A stretch of 64,000 nt of DNA from SZUA-22 sp963751695. Lineage in GTDB: Bacteria; Bacteroidota; Ignavibacteria; Ignavibacteriales; Melioribacteraceae. The notes below the pieces were generated by a model. The model did not search any database. It saw only the letters and a list, made by a program, of their open reading frames with translations, and was not told where the DNA came from. The stretch lies in NCBI GenBank assembly GCA_963751695.1, contig CAVVVP010000005.1, forward strand, positions 372,001 to 436,000, given 5' to 3'. Both the position numbers and the translations under genes were made by a program. Positions 17,797-27,450 of this stretch are shown one piece after another; the first letter of the stretch is position 1, and the number at the start of each line of letters is the position of its first letter.

Positions 17797-19029
17797 CTAT
17801 TCGTATCTTAAAGCCTCTATTGGATCTAAATTGGCAGCTTTATAAGCAGGATATGTACCAAATCCTACTCCAATAAAAACACAGAGCATCACACCAGTTG
17901 CAACCCAATCAAAAGGAATTGTGGCAACAGCATTAAGAAAAGAGCCCACGTAATTTCCAACTAGGACACCTAAAAAGATACCAACAAATCCGCCTAAAAG
18001 GCAAAGCGCTACTGCTTCTGTAAGGAATTGGAAAAGTACATTCTTCTTTTTTGCTCCTACAGCTTTTCTTAGTCCAATTTCTTTGGTTCTTTCGGTAACA
18101 GATACTAACATGATATTCATGATACCTACACCTGCTGCTAAAAGAGCTATTCCAGCAATAACAAATGCACCTATCCTAAACCCAGAAGTGATATCATTTA
18201 TTTGTTTTAAAACAGATTCGTTTGATACCATTTCAAAATCATTCTCATCTCCTGGAGGAACTTTTCTTATTGTTCTCAAATATCCTTCAGTAATTTCCAT
18301 AACTTCATTATAATCTTCTTTGGATTCAGCCATGACAGAAATAGACAAACTTCTCCTCCTTTCACCATAAAATCCTGTAAAAGTAGGGAGAGGAATTATT
18401 GCAAAATTCTCCTGACTTTGGCCAAAAATTGCTCCCTTTTTCTCAAGTACTCCAATTACCCGCAAACGGTAGCCACTCATATTTATCTCTTTCCCAATTG
18501 GGTCCACACCTTTAAATAATTTTTGTGGTAAATCCGCTCCCAGAACGACAACTTTTTTTGCACTATTATAATCCTGATAATTAATTGCACGTCCACTAGA
18601 GATGTTCCATTCCCTAGTTATAAATGCACTTGGTGTTATACCATAAAGCTGTACATTTGGATTGGTTTTTTCGTTTTCATACTTAACAACTCTTCCACCT
18701 CTTGATGCCGTTGCTGCAACAGCTTTTGCTCGAACTAATTTGTCATTTAGCGCTTCGTAATCAGCTATTGTTAAGTTTTTTCTATTTCGGTACTTGCGCC
18801 ATTCATTATGATCACCAACTCGAACTGCAGGCCATTTTTGTATTTGAAAGGTATTTGAACCAAGATATGATACACCCTCCTCGATACTTTTCTGTAACAT
18901 TGAAATGACAGTACTAATTGTAATAATAGAAAAAATGCCTACAATGATACCTAGGATGGTAAGGGAAGATCTAAGTTTATTGGCTCTGAGGGAACTAAAT
19001 GCAACTTTAAAAGTTTCTATAAATCTCAT
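17797..19029 (-). CDS. MacB/FtsX-type ABC transporter permease (third of three)
   Basis: A 410-residue MacB-type permease: N-terminal helix (SLTILGIIVGIFSIITIS), a periplasmic MacB_PCD domain (about 45-240), then three C-terminal helices with the conserved GIMNIMLVSVTERTKEIGLRKAVGAKKK loop and the TYPAYKAANLDPIEALRYE terminus. It is closely similar to the preceding permease (SLRANKLRSSLTILGIIVGI versus SLRVNKLRSSLTILGIIVGI), suggesting tandem duplication. Family members are mechanotransmission exporters working with a cytoplasmic ATPase, an HlyD adaptor and TolC. A 103-bp gap separates it from the second permease. Cargo unknown. Confidence 0.92.
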   Translation of the reverse strand: MRFIETFKVAFSSLRANKLRSSLTILGIIVGIFSIITISTVISMLQKSIEEGVSYLGSNTFQIQKWPAVRVGDHNEWRKYRNRKNLTIADYEALNDKLVRAKAVAATASRGGRVVKYENEKTNPNVQLYGITPSAFITREWNISSGRAINYQDYNSAKKVVVLGADLPQKLFKGVDPIGKEINMSGYRLRVIGVLEKKGAIFGQSQENFAIIPLPTFTGFYGERRRSLSISVMAESKEDYNEVMEITEGYLRTIRKVPPGDENDFEMVSNESVLKQINDITSGFRIGAFVIAGIALLAAGVGIMNIMLVSVTERTKEIGLRKAVGAKKKNVLFQFLTEAVALCLLGGFVGIFLGVLVGNYVGSFLNAVATIPFDWVATGVMLCVFIGVGFGTYPAYKAANLDPIEALRYE

Positions 19030-19132
19030 TCTGATCTACTATTAAATATGATGTATAATGTTGGAGATTAAAATAACACTTTTTGATCTTAAATGAAATG
19101 GATAAAGAGAAGAAGACAATACCCTTCGTTAC

Positions 19133-20368
19133 TTACTCATATCTAAGTGATTCAATCGGATCTAAATTTGCAGCCTTATAAGCTGGATAAGTACCAAATA
19201 CAACTCCGATCATTACACAAAGTGTTACACCGATTAGAATCCAATCAATTGGAAGAACAGCATTTGCGTTTAAGAAAGATCCAGCAATATTACCTACTCC
19301 AACCCCTAAAACAATACCAACAATACCTCCCAAAAGACAGAGAGTAATCGCTTCAGTTAGAAATTGAGTAAGTACGTTAATCCTTTTAGCTCCAATTGCT
19401 TTGCGAATACCAATTTCTCTTGTACGCTCAGTAACTGAAACTAGCATTATGTTCATAATTCCCACTCCCGCAGCAAGCAATGCTATTCCTGCAATGACAA
19501 ATGCACCTATTCTGACACCTGCTGTCATGTCATTGATTATACTGAGAGTATTTTCATTGGAACGAACCTCAAAATCATTAGGTTCTCCGGGAGCGACTTT
19601 TCTAATTGTGCGGAAATAACCTTCTGTAACTTCAATTAAATCTTGATATGAATCTCTTTCAAAAGCTTGGATCATAATGTTGATACTTCTACGTCTATCA
19701 CCGTAAAAAGATTGGAATGTTTTTATAGGAATAACAGCAAAGTTATTTTGACTCTGTCCAAAAAAATCACCTTGATTTTCTAATAGACCGATGACGGTAT
19801 ACTTTCTACCGTCGATCTTTACTTCCTGACCAATTGGATCAATATTAACAAATAGCACTTTTGATATATCTCTTCCTAAAATTATGTATCTCGCACCACT
19901 TTTTGATTCTCTTTCATTAAACTCTCTTCCCTCATCAACTGTCCAATTATTTGGTTCAAATGCATCTGGTGTACAACCGCAAAGCCCAATATTTGGATTG
20001 GTTTCTTTATTGCCAAAAGTTATTCTTCTTCCAAATTGCCAAAATTCCCCACCGACATTTTTTGCTTCACCTTCTAGTTTTTCCCGAAGCTTGTAAAATT
20101 CTTCAATTGTCATATCCCGACGATTTCGAATTAGTGCACGTTCTTCAGCAGTTCCGGTTCTAACTTGAGGCCACTTTTGCAATTGGAAAGTATTCTTTCC
20201 AAGTGCTGATACCCCCTCTTCAATACTTGTTTGAAGCATTGTAATAATAGTACTAATTGAAATGATTGAAAAAATTCCAACTATGATTCCAAGAATAGTA
20301 AGGGAAGATCTTAGTTTATTCACCCTCAACGAATTCATCGCTATTTTAATAACTTCAATAAACTGCAT
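19133..20368 (-). CDS. MacB/FtsX-type ABC transporter permease (second of three)
   Basis: A 411-residue MacB-type permease with the same layout as its neighbours: one N-terminal helix, a periplasmic domain (about 45-240) and three C-terminal helices with SVTERTREIGIRKAIGAKRI. It starts by TAATG overlap with the first permease, so the two are coupled and may form a heterodimer. It is much closer in sequence to the third permease than to the first. There is a GLCGC cysteine pair near residue 130 in the periplasmic domain that is not present in the paralogue (which reads QLYGI there). Confidence 0.92.
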   Translation of the reverse strand: MQFIEVIKIAMNSLRVNKLRSSLTILGIIVGIFSIISISTIITMLQTSIEEGVSALGKNTFQLQKWPQVRTGTAEERALIRNRRDMTIEEFYKLREKLEGEAKNVGGEFWQFGRRITFGNKETNPNIGLCGCTPDAFEPNNWTVDEGREFNERESKSGARYIILGRDISKVLFVNIDPIGQEVKIDGRKYTVIGLLENQGDFFGQSQNNFAVIPIKTFQSFYGDRRRSINIMIQAFERDSYQDLIEVTEGYFRTIRKVAPGEPNDFEVRSNENTLSIINDMTAGVRIGAFVIAGIALLAAGVGIMNIMLVSVTERTREIGIRKAIGAKRINVLTQFLTEAITLCLLGGIVGIVLGVGVGNIAGSFLNANAVLPIDWILIGVTLCVMIGVVFGTYPAYKAANLDPIESLRYE

Positions 20369-21606
20369 TATTCATACCTAAGTGCATCAACTGGATCCAA
20401 TTTAGAAGCTGTATATGCTGGAGCAAATCCTGAAAGCACTCCAGTAATGAGTGAGATTACAACTGCAAGTATTACTGCTTCCTCATCAATTGTGACTGGA
20501 AAATCAAATTGTGCTACAATCATACTACCAACGATGGCAAAACCCAAACCAATTAGACCACCCATAAGACAGATAATTGCTGACTCAGAAATAAACTGTC
20601 CAAGAATCGTCCTTTTCTTTGCACCAATAGCTTTTCTAATTCCAATCTCTTTTGTTCTCTCCTTTACTGAGACGAACATAATGTTCATGATTCCAATAGC
20701 CCCGACAAATAAAGCCAAGCCAGTAATTAATAATCCAGCTATTTGTATAACTCCAACTGTACTATTGATCTCTGTAAGCAAACCCTCTTGTTGATTTATT
20801 GAGAAATCATTTTTCTCATCGTATTTAAGTCCCCGCACCCTTCGCATAATTCCAATAGCCTCTTCCTTTACACTCTCTACCATCTGACTGTTAGGAGCTC
20901 TAACATTAATTGTAACTCTACCCCGATGACGACTCTGGAAATACTTAAAAATGTTTTGAATTGGTATGTAAGCTTGATTATCCGGATTCCACGACCCCAT
21001 TACCCAACTTCCTTGTTCTTCTAAGACGCCTACAACTTTGAATTTGGTACTTCCGACTTTAACGTATTCTCCAAGAGCCCCACCAAAAGGGAAAAGCTTT
21101 TTGGCAATTTCACTTCCAAGAACTACAACACTGTGACCTCCAGTACTTTCAAACTCAGAAAAAAATCTTCCTTCATCAAAAGTTAAGTTCGTTGTATTGA
21201 TATAATTATGATCTGTTCCAGTAATGGCAATGGATTGTACTGATCTCTCTTCATATTTTATCGTCCGCATTGTACTTGAACTTGGCGCTACTGCGAGAGG
21301 CAATTTTGCTACTTGTTTATATTTTTCAAAATGCTCCATCTTAAGATCTTTTCTATTTCTAAGTTCCCACCAAGGAATATCACTATTAAACCAAGCCCAT
21401 TTATCAATGTAGAGATTGTCACTACCCAATGAAGCTACTCCATCTTGAAATGATTGGTCTATTCCTTTTATTGCCGTTGACATAAGAACAACAGATGCAA
21501 CACCGATTATAATACCCAGTGTTGTGAGTACTGATCTCACTTTATTCGCTCTAATCGCTTTCAGCGAAATCAATAATCCTTCCTTAATTTCAAACAAAAA
21601 ATTCAT
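20368..21606 (-). CDS. MacB/FtsX-type ABC transporter permease (first of three)
   Basis: A 412-residue MacB-type permease. N-terminal helix VLTTLGIIIGVASVVLMSTA, periplasmic MacB_PCD domain, then three helices with VSVKERTKEIGIRKAIGAKKR and the ending ASKLDPVDALRYE. It is the most divergent of the three permeases and follows the ATPase gene by 32 bp. Its ATG (21604-21606) has a very strong GGGGAGG site, so it may be translated at a high level. TAATG overlap couples it to the second permease. Confidence 0.92.
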   Translation of the reverse strand: MNFLFEIKEGLLISLKAIRANKVRSVLTTLGIIIGVASVVLMSTAIKGIDQSFQDGVASLGSDNLYIDKWAWFNSDIPWWELRNRKDLKMEHFEKYKQVAKLPLAVAPSSSTMRTIKYEERSVQSIAITGTDHNYINTTNLTFDEGRFFSEFESTGGHSVVVLGSEIAKKLFPFGGALGEYVKVGSTKFKVVGVLEEQGSWVMGSWNPDNQAYIPIQNIFKYFQSRHRGRVTINVRAPNSQMVESVKEEAIGIMRRVRGLKYDEKNDFSINQQEGLLTEINSTVGVIQIAGLLITGLALFVGAIGIMNIMFVSVKERTKEIGIRKAIGAKKRTILGQFISESAIICLMGGLIGLGFAIVGSMIVAQFDFPVTIDEEAVILAVVISLITGVLSGFAPAYTASKLDPVDALRYE

Positions 21607-21638
21607 AACTGACCTCCCCTATTAATTTGGGTCCTTTA

Positions 21639-22340
21639 CTATTTTGGTACGAGTCTTTCTTTTACGTATTCATCTTTTTCAACTAATCCATCACGTAATC
21701 GGATTATTCTGTTAGCATGTTCAGCTATATATTCTTCATGAGTAACCAGAATTATAGTATTGCCAGCTTCATTGATTTCATGAAAAAGAGCCATGATATC
21801 TTCACCCGTTTTCGTATCCAGGTTACCAGTTGGCTCGTCGGCTAAAATTATAGCAGGATCAGTAACAAGTGCTCTAGCCACAGCGACTCTTTGTCTTTGA
21901 CCACCAGATAGTTCATTGGGTTTGTGTCGCATTCTATCACCGAGCCCGACATTTTCCAAAGCTGCTTCAGCTCTTTCTCGCCTATCAGCACCAGATACAC
22001 CAGCATATATAAGAGGAAGTTCAACATTATGAAGAGCATCAGATCTTGGTAAGAGATTGAAAGTCTGAAAGACGAAACCAATTTCCCTGTTTCTAATCGA
22101 AGCAAGCTCATTGTCATTCATTTGACTAACATTTTCTCCTTTAAAGTCGTAAAGACCTTTTGTTGGTGTATCTAAACAACCGAGTATATTCATAAGAGTA
22201 GACTTTCCAGATCCAGAAGGGCCCATAATCGCCACATATTCGTTCTTATTTATCTTCAGAGAAACATCAGCCAGAGCATGAACTTCTTCGGTTCCTACTT
22301 GATATATCTTTGCAATATGTTCAATATTTATTATGTTCAT
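21639..22340 (-). CDS. MacB/LolD-type ABC transporter ATP-binding protein
   Basis: A 233-residue single-domain ABC ATPase of the MacB/LolD family. Walker A GPSGSGKST (about 40), Q-loop FVFQTFNLLPR, signature LSGGQRQRVAVARAL, Walker B IILADEPTGNLD and H-loop VTHEE are all intact. In MacB itself this domain is fused to the permease; here it is separate and is the only ATPase for three permeases. ATG at 22338-22340. It is 31 bp from the HlyD-like gene in the operon TolC-HlyD-ATPase-permease x3. Confidence 0.95.
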   Translation of the reverse strand: MNIINIEHIAKIYQVGTEEVHALADVSLKINKNEYVAIMGPSGSGKSTLMNILGCLDTPTKGLYDFKGENVSQMNDNELASIRNREIGFVFQTFNLLPRSDALHNVELPLIYAGVSGADRRERAEAALENVGLGDRMRHKPNELSGGQRQRVAVARALVTDPAIILADEPTGNLDTKTGEDIMALFHEINEAGNTIILVTHEEYIAEHANRIIRLRDGLVEKDEYVKERLVPK

Positions 22341-22371
22341 TTTAACTAATACCTAAAGTTAACTTAATAAA

Positions 22372-23703
22372 TTAGTTTCCTTTTGATGTATCTACTTCTG
22401 CCTCAGTCTGCTTAGTTGAATCTACCCCATCGCTGTCTTCTTTATCACCTTCTTTTTTCTTTCTATCCTTTGGTAACATAACTTTTTTACCATCTTCAAG
22501 TTCCTTTGAAATAGCACGGTATGGTCCAGTTACAACAGTTTCTCCACCTTCTAAGCCTTCTGAAACTTCAATATATGTATCATCACTTATTCCAGTCTTG
22601 ATTTTTGTCTGTGTAACTTGATTGCCATCAACAAGAAATACAACTTCTTGAGGTTTTTTTCTTTTCTTTGGTTTAGCGCCCTTATTCTCTTCATCTTCCT
22701 TTGGTTTTTCCATTCGAGCAGTAACACTTTGGATGGGGACAGTCACAACATCATACTTAGTTTCTGTAGCAATATCCGCATCGCATGACATTCCTGGTCT
22801 TATTTGAGGATCCGGATTAACAAGTTTAATTCTAACCTCAAAATTTACTACCTCATCTTGGGAGCCCAAACCAGTTGTCTGAGCGCTGTTTCCGATCTGT
22901 GAGACTAATGCAGTAAATTTTCTATCCCCAAATGCATCTATCTCTACATTGGTTGTATCGCCAACTGAGATTAAAACAACATCATTCTCATCAACTTCAA
23001 CCCTAGCTTCGATTTTTGAAAGATCGGCAACTGTCATTAGATGCGTACCTTGACTGAAAGAACTTCCCAATACACGTTCGCTAAGCTCTACCGGTAAAGC
23101 AGTAATTCGTCCGTCTATTGGTGAATAAATAACTGTTTTATCTAGTTGTTCTTGTGCATCAGCAAGGTTTGCCTCAGCTTGTTTTACAGATGCTTTCTGA
23201 GATTGGTAACCTCCCACACTCATCAAATAATTAGCCTTTGCTGTTTCCAATTCCTGCTCACTTGCTAATTCTTTGTCAAATAAACCTTGAACTCGCTTAT
23301 AGTCTGCTTCTACTTTCACCATATCAGCTTCACGGACAGTTAGCATAGCTTTTGAAGATTCTAGACTAGCAGCAGCTCTATTTCGTTGTGCGGTGTACTG
23401 TTCTGGTTTAATTCTGATAAGCAATTGTCCTTTTTTAACAATTTCTCCTTCAACAACAGGCAATTCAACTATTTCGCCAGTTACTTCGGGTCTTAACATA
23501 ACTTGATATTCTGGATAAATTTTTCCAGTTGCCGCTACAACCTGAGTAATTGTTCTTTTTTCAGCTTTTTCAGTTTGTACCGTAATTATTTCTTCTTTAT
23601 CACCACTCGTTACAACAAGAACGACGATAATTATAAGCATCAATCCTAAGGCACCAAAAATGAAAAGTTTCTTTTTTGACTTTTTACCTTTCCCTTTCGC
23701 CAT
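22372..23703 (-). CDS. HlyD/MacA-family periplasmic adaptor (membrane fusion protein)
   Basis: A 443-residue adaptor. The N-terminus is Lys-rich with one membrane anchor (FIFGALGLMLIIIVVLVV, about 14-32), then a lipoyl/biotinyl half (LRPEVTGEIVELPVVEGEIVKK style), a helical hairpin (about 100-190), the second lipoyl half (VIYSPIDGRITALPV), beta-barrel and membrane-proximal domains. It links the inner-membrane MacB-type pump to TolC. A Lys/Glu-rich insertion near residue 350 (KPKEDEENKGAKPKKRKKP) and an acidic/Lys-rich C-terminal tail are unusual additions. It begins 3 bp after the TolC stop. Confidence 0.94.
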   Translation of the reverse strand: MAKGKGKKSKKKLFIFGALGLMLIIIVVLVVTSGDKEEIITVQTEKAEKRTITQVVAATGKIYPEYQVMLRPEVTGEIVELPVVEGEIVKKGQLLIRIKPEQYTAQRNRAAASLESSKAMLTVREADMVKVEADYKRVQGLFDKELASEQELETAKANYLMSVGGYQSQKASVKQAEANLADAQEQLDKTVIYSPIDGRITALPVELSERVLGSSFSQGTHLMTVADLSKIEARVEVDENDVVLISVGDTTNVEIDAFGDRKFTALVSQIGNSAQTTGLGSQDEVVNFEVRIKLVNPDPQIRPGMSCDADIATETKYDVVTVPIQSVTARMEKPKEDEENKGAKPKKRKKPQEVVFLVDGNQVTQTKIKTGISDDTYIEVSEGLEGGETVVTGPYRAISKELEDGKKVMLPKDRKKKEGDKEDSDGVDSTKQTEAEVDTSKGN

Positions 23704-23706
23704 TAT

Positions 23707-25038
23707 TTATTCTCCTTCATCACTGTTAGTTTCATATTGTTTGTATTCTAACTTTCCTAGGCTGTTAAGTAAGGCTTCTTTAGCACTGTGGAAATTAAAT
23801 TCTGCATCAATTCGTAAGCTCAAAGCATTTTGATAATCTCTGTCGGATTGAAGCACTTCCAAGAATGTTCCTGAACCAAGACTGTATCTCTCATACTGAA
23901 CTCTTCTATTCTCCGATGCTGACTGAACAGTTTTAATAGCAACATCTAGCGCTTTTTTTACAGCTTCAAAATCCAAATATCCCTGCTTAATTTCAATTTT
24001 TATTTGTCTCTGAAGAGCTCTAAGATCTTCTTCTGCATTAAGATGTCTAATCTTTGCAAACTGAACATTGGTTTGTGTATTAAAGTTTGAAAAAATAGGA
24101 AAATTCAATCCGAGTCCGACTCCCCAATTTGCAAAATCCCAATCGATAACACCATCTATTTGATCATCTCTTTTTGAAATACCATAATTCCCAGTTATGG
24201 AAGGCCAAAATCCACCTTGAGCTACTGTTATGTCTTTATCCGCACTCTCAACTATTTTTTGTTGAGCCATAAAATCAGTTCTATTCACAAAAGCTACATC
24301 AACCATTGATTTTACGTTATTAAAATCTTTACTGTATTTCTCAACGTTTGATGCATCCATTGTATCAATTCTACTAACAAAATTGTAATCTTCAAGAACA
24401 TCGAGTGATAGGTAATCAATTAAAGTATTTTGAGCAACATCAACTTGATTTTGTGCTCTTATCACCTCCACTTCAGCTCCACCGGTCTGCACTTCTTGCG
24501 CGTAAAGATCCGCAACTGGTGCTGATCCAAGTCTGTTTCGTTCAGCAATCGTCTCAAGTAATTTTGTATTGTAAGCAAAGTTTTCTTCCCTAACTTTTAG
24601 CAAAGCTTTGTTTTTGAGAATTGTATAATAAAGTATTGTAGTGGTTTGAACAATATCTCTTTTCTGCTTATCGAGACTAAATTCAGCTGCTTCCTCCCCT
24701 CTTTTTGCTGAAGAGATATTTGCATAATTTGCCAATCCATTAAAAAGAACTACTGAACCACCGGCGTTTAAGTTATACAATCTTGAATCAGTGGCACCAT
24801 TTGGATTTTGCAATCTATCCCAGCTCCAACTTCCATTAATTCCTAAGGTAGGAATTAAATCTCCGTATGCTGATTTTACCTCCGCAGCATTACCTTCTAA
24901 ATTATTTTTAGATTTTACTAAAGCACTGTTTCTTTGAAGTGCAATCTGAATTGATTCTTCTAATGAAAGGTCTTTTTGTGCTAACAGGTTTGTTGTGATT
25001 AATAGAAAACTAAGCGCGAGAACCACAATTCTTTTCAT
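23707..25038 (-). CDS. TolC-family outer-membrane efflux protein
   Basis: A 443-residue TolC-like channel. Signal peptide (VVLALSFLLITTNLLAQ), then two outer-membrane-efflux repeats of long alpha-helical hairpins (about 25-215 and 235-435) with characteristic NLEGN...SAYGDLIPTLGINGSW and GLGLNFPIF strands. As a trimer it would form the exit duct for the HlyD/MacB-type pump encoded next. It is the first gene of the minus-strand exporter operon; the 326-bp divergent region upstream should hold its promoter. Confidence 0.94.
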   Translation of the reverse strand: MKRIVVLALSFLLITTNLLAQKDLSLEESIQIALQRNSALVKSKNNLEGNAAEVKSAYGDLIPTLGINGSWSWDRLQNPNGATDSRLYNLNAGGSVVLFNGLANYANISSAKRGEEAAEFSLDKQKRDIVQTTTILYYTILKNKALLKVREENFAYNTKLLETIAERNRLGSAPVADLYAQEVQTGGAEVEVIRAQNQVDVAQNTLIDYLSLDVLEDYNFVSRIDTMDASNVEKYSKDFNNVKSMVDVAFVNRTDFMAQQKIVESADKDITVAQGGFWPSITGNYGISKRDDQIDGVIDWDFANWGVGLGLNFPIFSNFNTQTNVQFAKIRHLNAEEDLRALQRQIKIEIKQGYLDFEAVKKALDVAIKTVQSASENRRVQYERYSLGSGTFLEVLQSDRDYQNALSLRIDAEFNFHSAKEALLNSLGKLEYKQYETNSDEGE

Positions 25039-25364
25039 AATTTCTCCATAATTAAATCATCAAAATATTTCAAAATATTTTTCATACCATTTTGGACGGT
25101 TGATATGGGTTAAAAGTTACATTAAAAACTAAATTTTAATAAAAATGAGGATATTTATTTTTAATGTAAAACTTAATATACAAAATTCGAAGTATTTTGG
25201 AGTCGTTATCCAAAAGATTCAAAGGGAATACTATGATCGAGATATTCAATTACTAAAAATAATTTAAAATATACTTTAACCGGATAATTTCGTAATATTA
25301 TTTATGCAAGTATAGTTTATAGAATTTCTTCTGGTTTACTAACAATGTAATTGGGGAGGTTAAA
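25039..25364. other. Divergent intergenic region between the TolC operon and a lipoprotein gene
   Basis: 326 bp, very AT-rich, no coding frame with gene-like features. A short tandem duplication of AAAATATTTC (about 25064-25083) lies close to the TolC start and could be part of its promoter. A strong SD (GGGGAGG, 25353-25359) precedes the plus-strand gene. I could not assign a convincing -10/-35 pair. Confidence 0.5.
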
Positions 25365-26018
25365 ATGAAACATTTGCAAAATAAAACGCAATTTTATAAA
25401 ACTTTGTTCTTAAGTATTTCACTCCCGCTGCTCCTCTTCTTCATCAGCAGTTGTTCATCATCTGAACCAAATTTAAAAGTTGCTGGATTTAAGTTCAACT
25501 ATGAAGGGAATGACTATTTTATTAGGTCAATTTATTGTGAAGATAATATACAGTCATGTAATCATCTTATTGGTCACGATTTTCAAGCTCTCGATTCAAA
25601 TCAAGATCGTATAATTGATGAAATTACTAGAGGCGACATTGATAAAGCTGAAGCTCAGAAAATATACGATTACTCTTTAAAGCTGCTTGCTAGTGAGAAC
25701 AAACTAAATGAAGTGCAAGATCCAAATGAAGAGCCAAAGTTCACTATTGAAAATCCTAATATAATTTTTGAGATCACAAGTTTTCACAAGGAAGGAAAAG
25801 AACCATATAATCAATTTAAAATCATCGAGAATAGAATTAGTGTAAATGACGAAATTTCTGTGTTTGGTGATCAGTTGGCCAATGGAAGTCTTGATGAAAA
25901 ACTTCAAGGTGATTATATGATTCCTCAAGCTCAAAAACTATATGAAGATATAATTCAGGAAGGATTAAACGCTAAAAAGATTTCAAAAATTAATGATGTT
26001 ATAAAGGTTCTGCAGTAA
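25365..26018 (+). CDS. Hypothetical lipoprotein
   Basis: A 217-residue predicted lipoprotein with a charged N-terminus, hydrophobic segment and lipobox FISSC (Cys about residue 30), so it is probably anchored in an envelope membrane. The mature part is acidic and helical. A DSNQDRIIDEIT segment looks like an EF-hand/dockerin-type loop but lacks the acidic residue at position 12. Two cysteines (CEDNIQSC) could form a disulfide. I do not recognise the family. ATG at 25365 has a very strong SD. It stands alone, divergent from the TolC operon and convergent with cca. Confidence 0.65.
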   Translation: MKHLQNKTQFYKTLFLSISLPLLLFFISSCSSSEPNLKVAGFKFNYEGNDYFIRSIYCEDNIQSCNHLIGHDFQALDSNQDRIIDEITRGDIDKAEAQKIYDYSLKLLASENKLNEVQDPNEEPKFTIENPNIIFEITSFHKEGKEPYNQFKIIENRISVNDEISVFGDQLANGSLDEKLQGDYMIPQAQKLYEDIIQEGLNAKKISKINDVIKVLQ

Positions 26019-26021
26019 TCT

Positions 26022-26046
26022 TAATTTTTTGATATTAAAAAAATTA
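26022..26046. terminator. Possible bidirectional terminator between the lipoprotein gene and cca
   Basis: TAATTTTTT (26022-26030) pairs with AAAAAATTA (26038-26046) around a seven-base loop, between two convergent genes and overlapping the last bases of cca. The stem is entirely A/T, so it is weak, but it has T-runs in both directions. Confidence 0.35.
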
Positions 26047-27450
26047 GTCTTTTAGGTATTGATCTTTTATCTCTATTAAATAAGAATATGCGGCATCGTA
26101 ACTGTTCTCAATTTTACCATCAAGTATTGCATCTTCAATGGCAGATTTGATCTCTCCAACTTTCTTTGATGGGAATAAGTTGCAAATCTGCATTATCTCT
26201 TCACCACGCACTGGTGACTGGAAGGCTCGTAACTTATCTTTCTCTTTTACTTCCCTCACTTTCTTCATTACTTTATCGTAATTATTGAGATATTTGCTAA
26301 CCTTTTCTGGGTTTTTACTAGTAATATCTGCACGGCAAAGCACGATCATATCCTCTAAGTCTTCACCAATAGAAACAATGAATCTTCTTATCGCGGAATC
26401 CGTAACCTGGTCGGAGACAAGTGCTATCGGTCTTAGGTGTAGTCTAACCAGATTTCTTACATAGTCAAGCTTTGAAAAAGGGAGCTTCATTCTTCTAAAA
26501 ATATTTTTCATCATTCTGGCACCAATTTCTTCATGCCCATGGAAGGTCCAACCTATGTTTTCATCAAACCGCTTTGTTTGAGGTTTAGCTATATCATGAA
26601 CAAGACCGGCAAATCTTAACCAGACATTATCTGAAACAGCCGCAATATTATCAACGACTTTACAAGTATGTAGAAATACATCCTTGTGGTGAAAATCTTT
26701 TCTCTGATCAACTCCGCCAAGATTTGTAACTTCTGGGAAGGCATATTTCATCGCACCAGAATCATTTAACAATTTCAATCCAATAGATGGCTTTGGAGAC
26801 GCTAGGATCTTCATGAATTCATCAGTGATTCTTTCCCTTGATATGATTTCAAGCCGCTCAGCCATAGCCCTTGCTGCTTCAAAGAGCTTTTCATCAAGCT
26901 TAAATCCAAGTTGTGTAGCAAATCTAAATGCACGCATAATCCTAAGTGGATCATCATTAAATGTTTCTAATGCATTTAATGGAGTTTTAATTAACCGTTT
27001 TTTAATATCACTGATTCCATTGTACTTATCTATAATCTCGCCTAAGTTTGATTTATTCAAAGATAAGGCAATTGAGTTAATTGTAAAATCACGTCTGTCA
27101 ATATCATCATCAAATGTCCCTGCTTCGACTTCAGGATTGCGACTATCTTTTGAATAAGATTCTTTTCTTGCTCCAACAAACTCAAATTCAATCCCTTGAT
27201 ATTTGAAGTGTGCTGTTCTAAAGTTCTTAAACAATGAAATATTCTTAACACTAAATTTTTCACCAAGCTTTTCGGCAAATTGCAGACCATCACCGATTAC
27301 GAGAATATCTACATCATCAAGAGTCCGATGTAAAATTAAATCTCGTATATATCCACCGACAATATATGCATCTACTCCCATTTCATTTGCAATCTCAGAA
27401 ATAACACTGAAGTAGGATTTTGATTTGATATATTTCTTTATGTCAATCAA
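26044..27450 (-). CDS. cca: CCA tRNA nucleotidyltransferase / poly(A) polymerase-type protein with HD domain
   Basis: A 468-residue class II nucleotidyltransferase that adds or repairs the tRNA 3' CCA end (or is a related poly(A) polymerase). Seen: VGGYIRDLILHRTLDDVDILV (GG motif and catalytic DxD), RRDFTINSIAL, DDPLRIMRAFRFATQLGF (the ERxxxE-type region), followed by an HD domain with HTCKVVDNIAAVS and GLVHDIAKPQT. The HD-containing long form is typical of Bacteroidota-type Cca. The start is TTG at 27448-27450 in a TTGA overlap with the upstream gene. tRNA-Leu in this window already encodes CCA, so in that case the role would be repair. Confidence 0.92.
   Translation of the reverse strand: MIDIKKYIKSKSYFSVISEIANEMGVDAYIVGGYIRDLILHRTLDDVDILVIGDGLQFAEKLGEKFSVKNISLFKNFRTAHFKYQGIEFEFVGARKESYSKDSRNPEVEAGTFDDDIDRRDFTINSIALSLNKSNLGEIIDKYNGISDIKKRLIKTPLNALETFNDDPLRIMRAFRFATQLGFKLDEKLFEAARAMAERLEIISRERITDEFMKILASPKPSIGLKLLNDSGAMKYAFPEVTNLGGVDQRKDFHHKDVFLHTCKVVDNIAAVSDNVWLRFAGLVHDIAKPQTKRFDENIGWTFHGHEEIGARMMKNIFRRMKLPFSKLDYVRNLVRLHLRPIALVSDQVTDSAIRRFIVSIGEDLEDMIVLCRADITSKNPEKVSKYLNNYDKVMKKVREVKEKDKLRAFQSPVRGEEIMQICNLFPSKKVGEIKSAIEDAILDGKIENSYDAAYSYLIEIKDQYLKD

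Noticed and set aside
25605..25640. EF-hand calcium site in the 25.4 kb lipoprotein
   Set aside because: The loop has D-x-N-x-D but lacks the position-12 acidic residue and there is only one copy.
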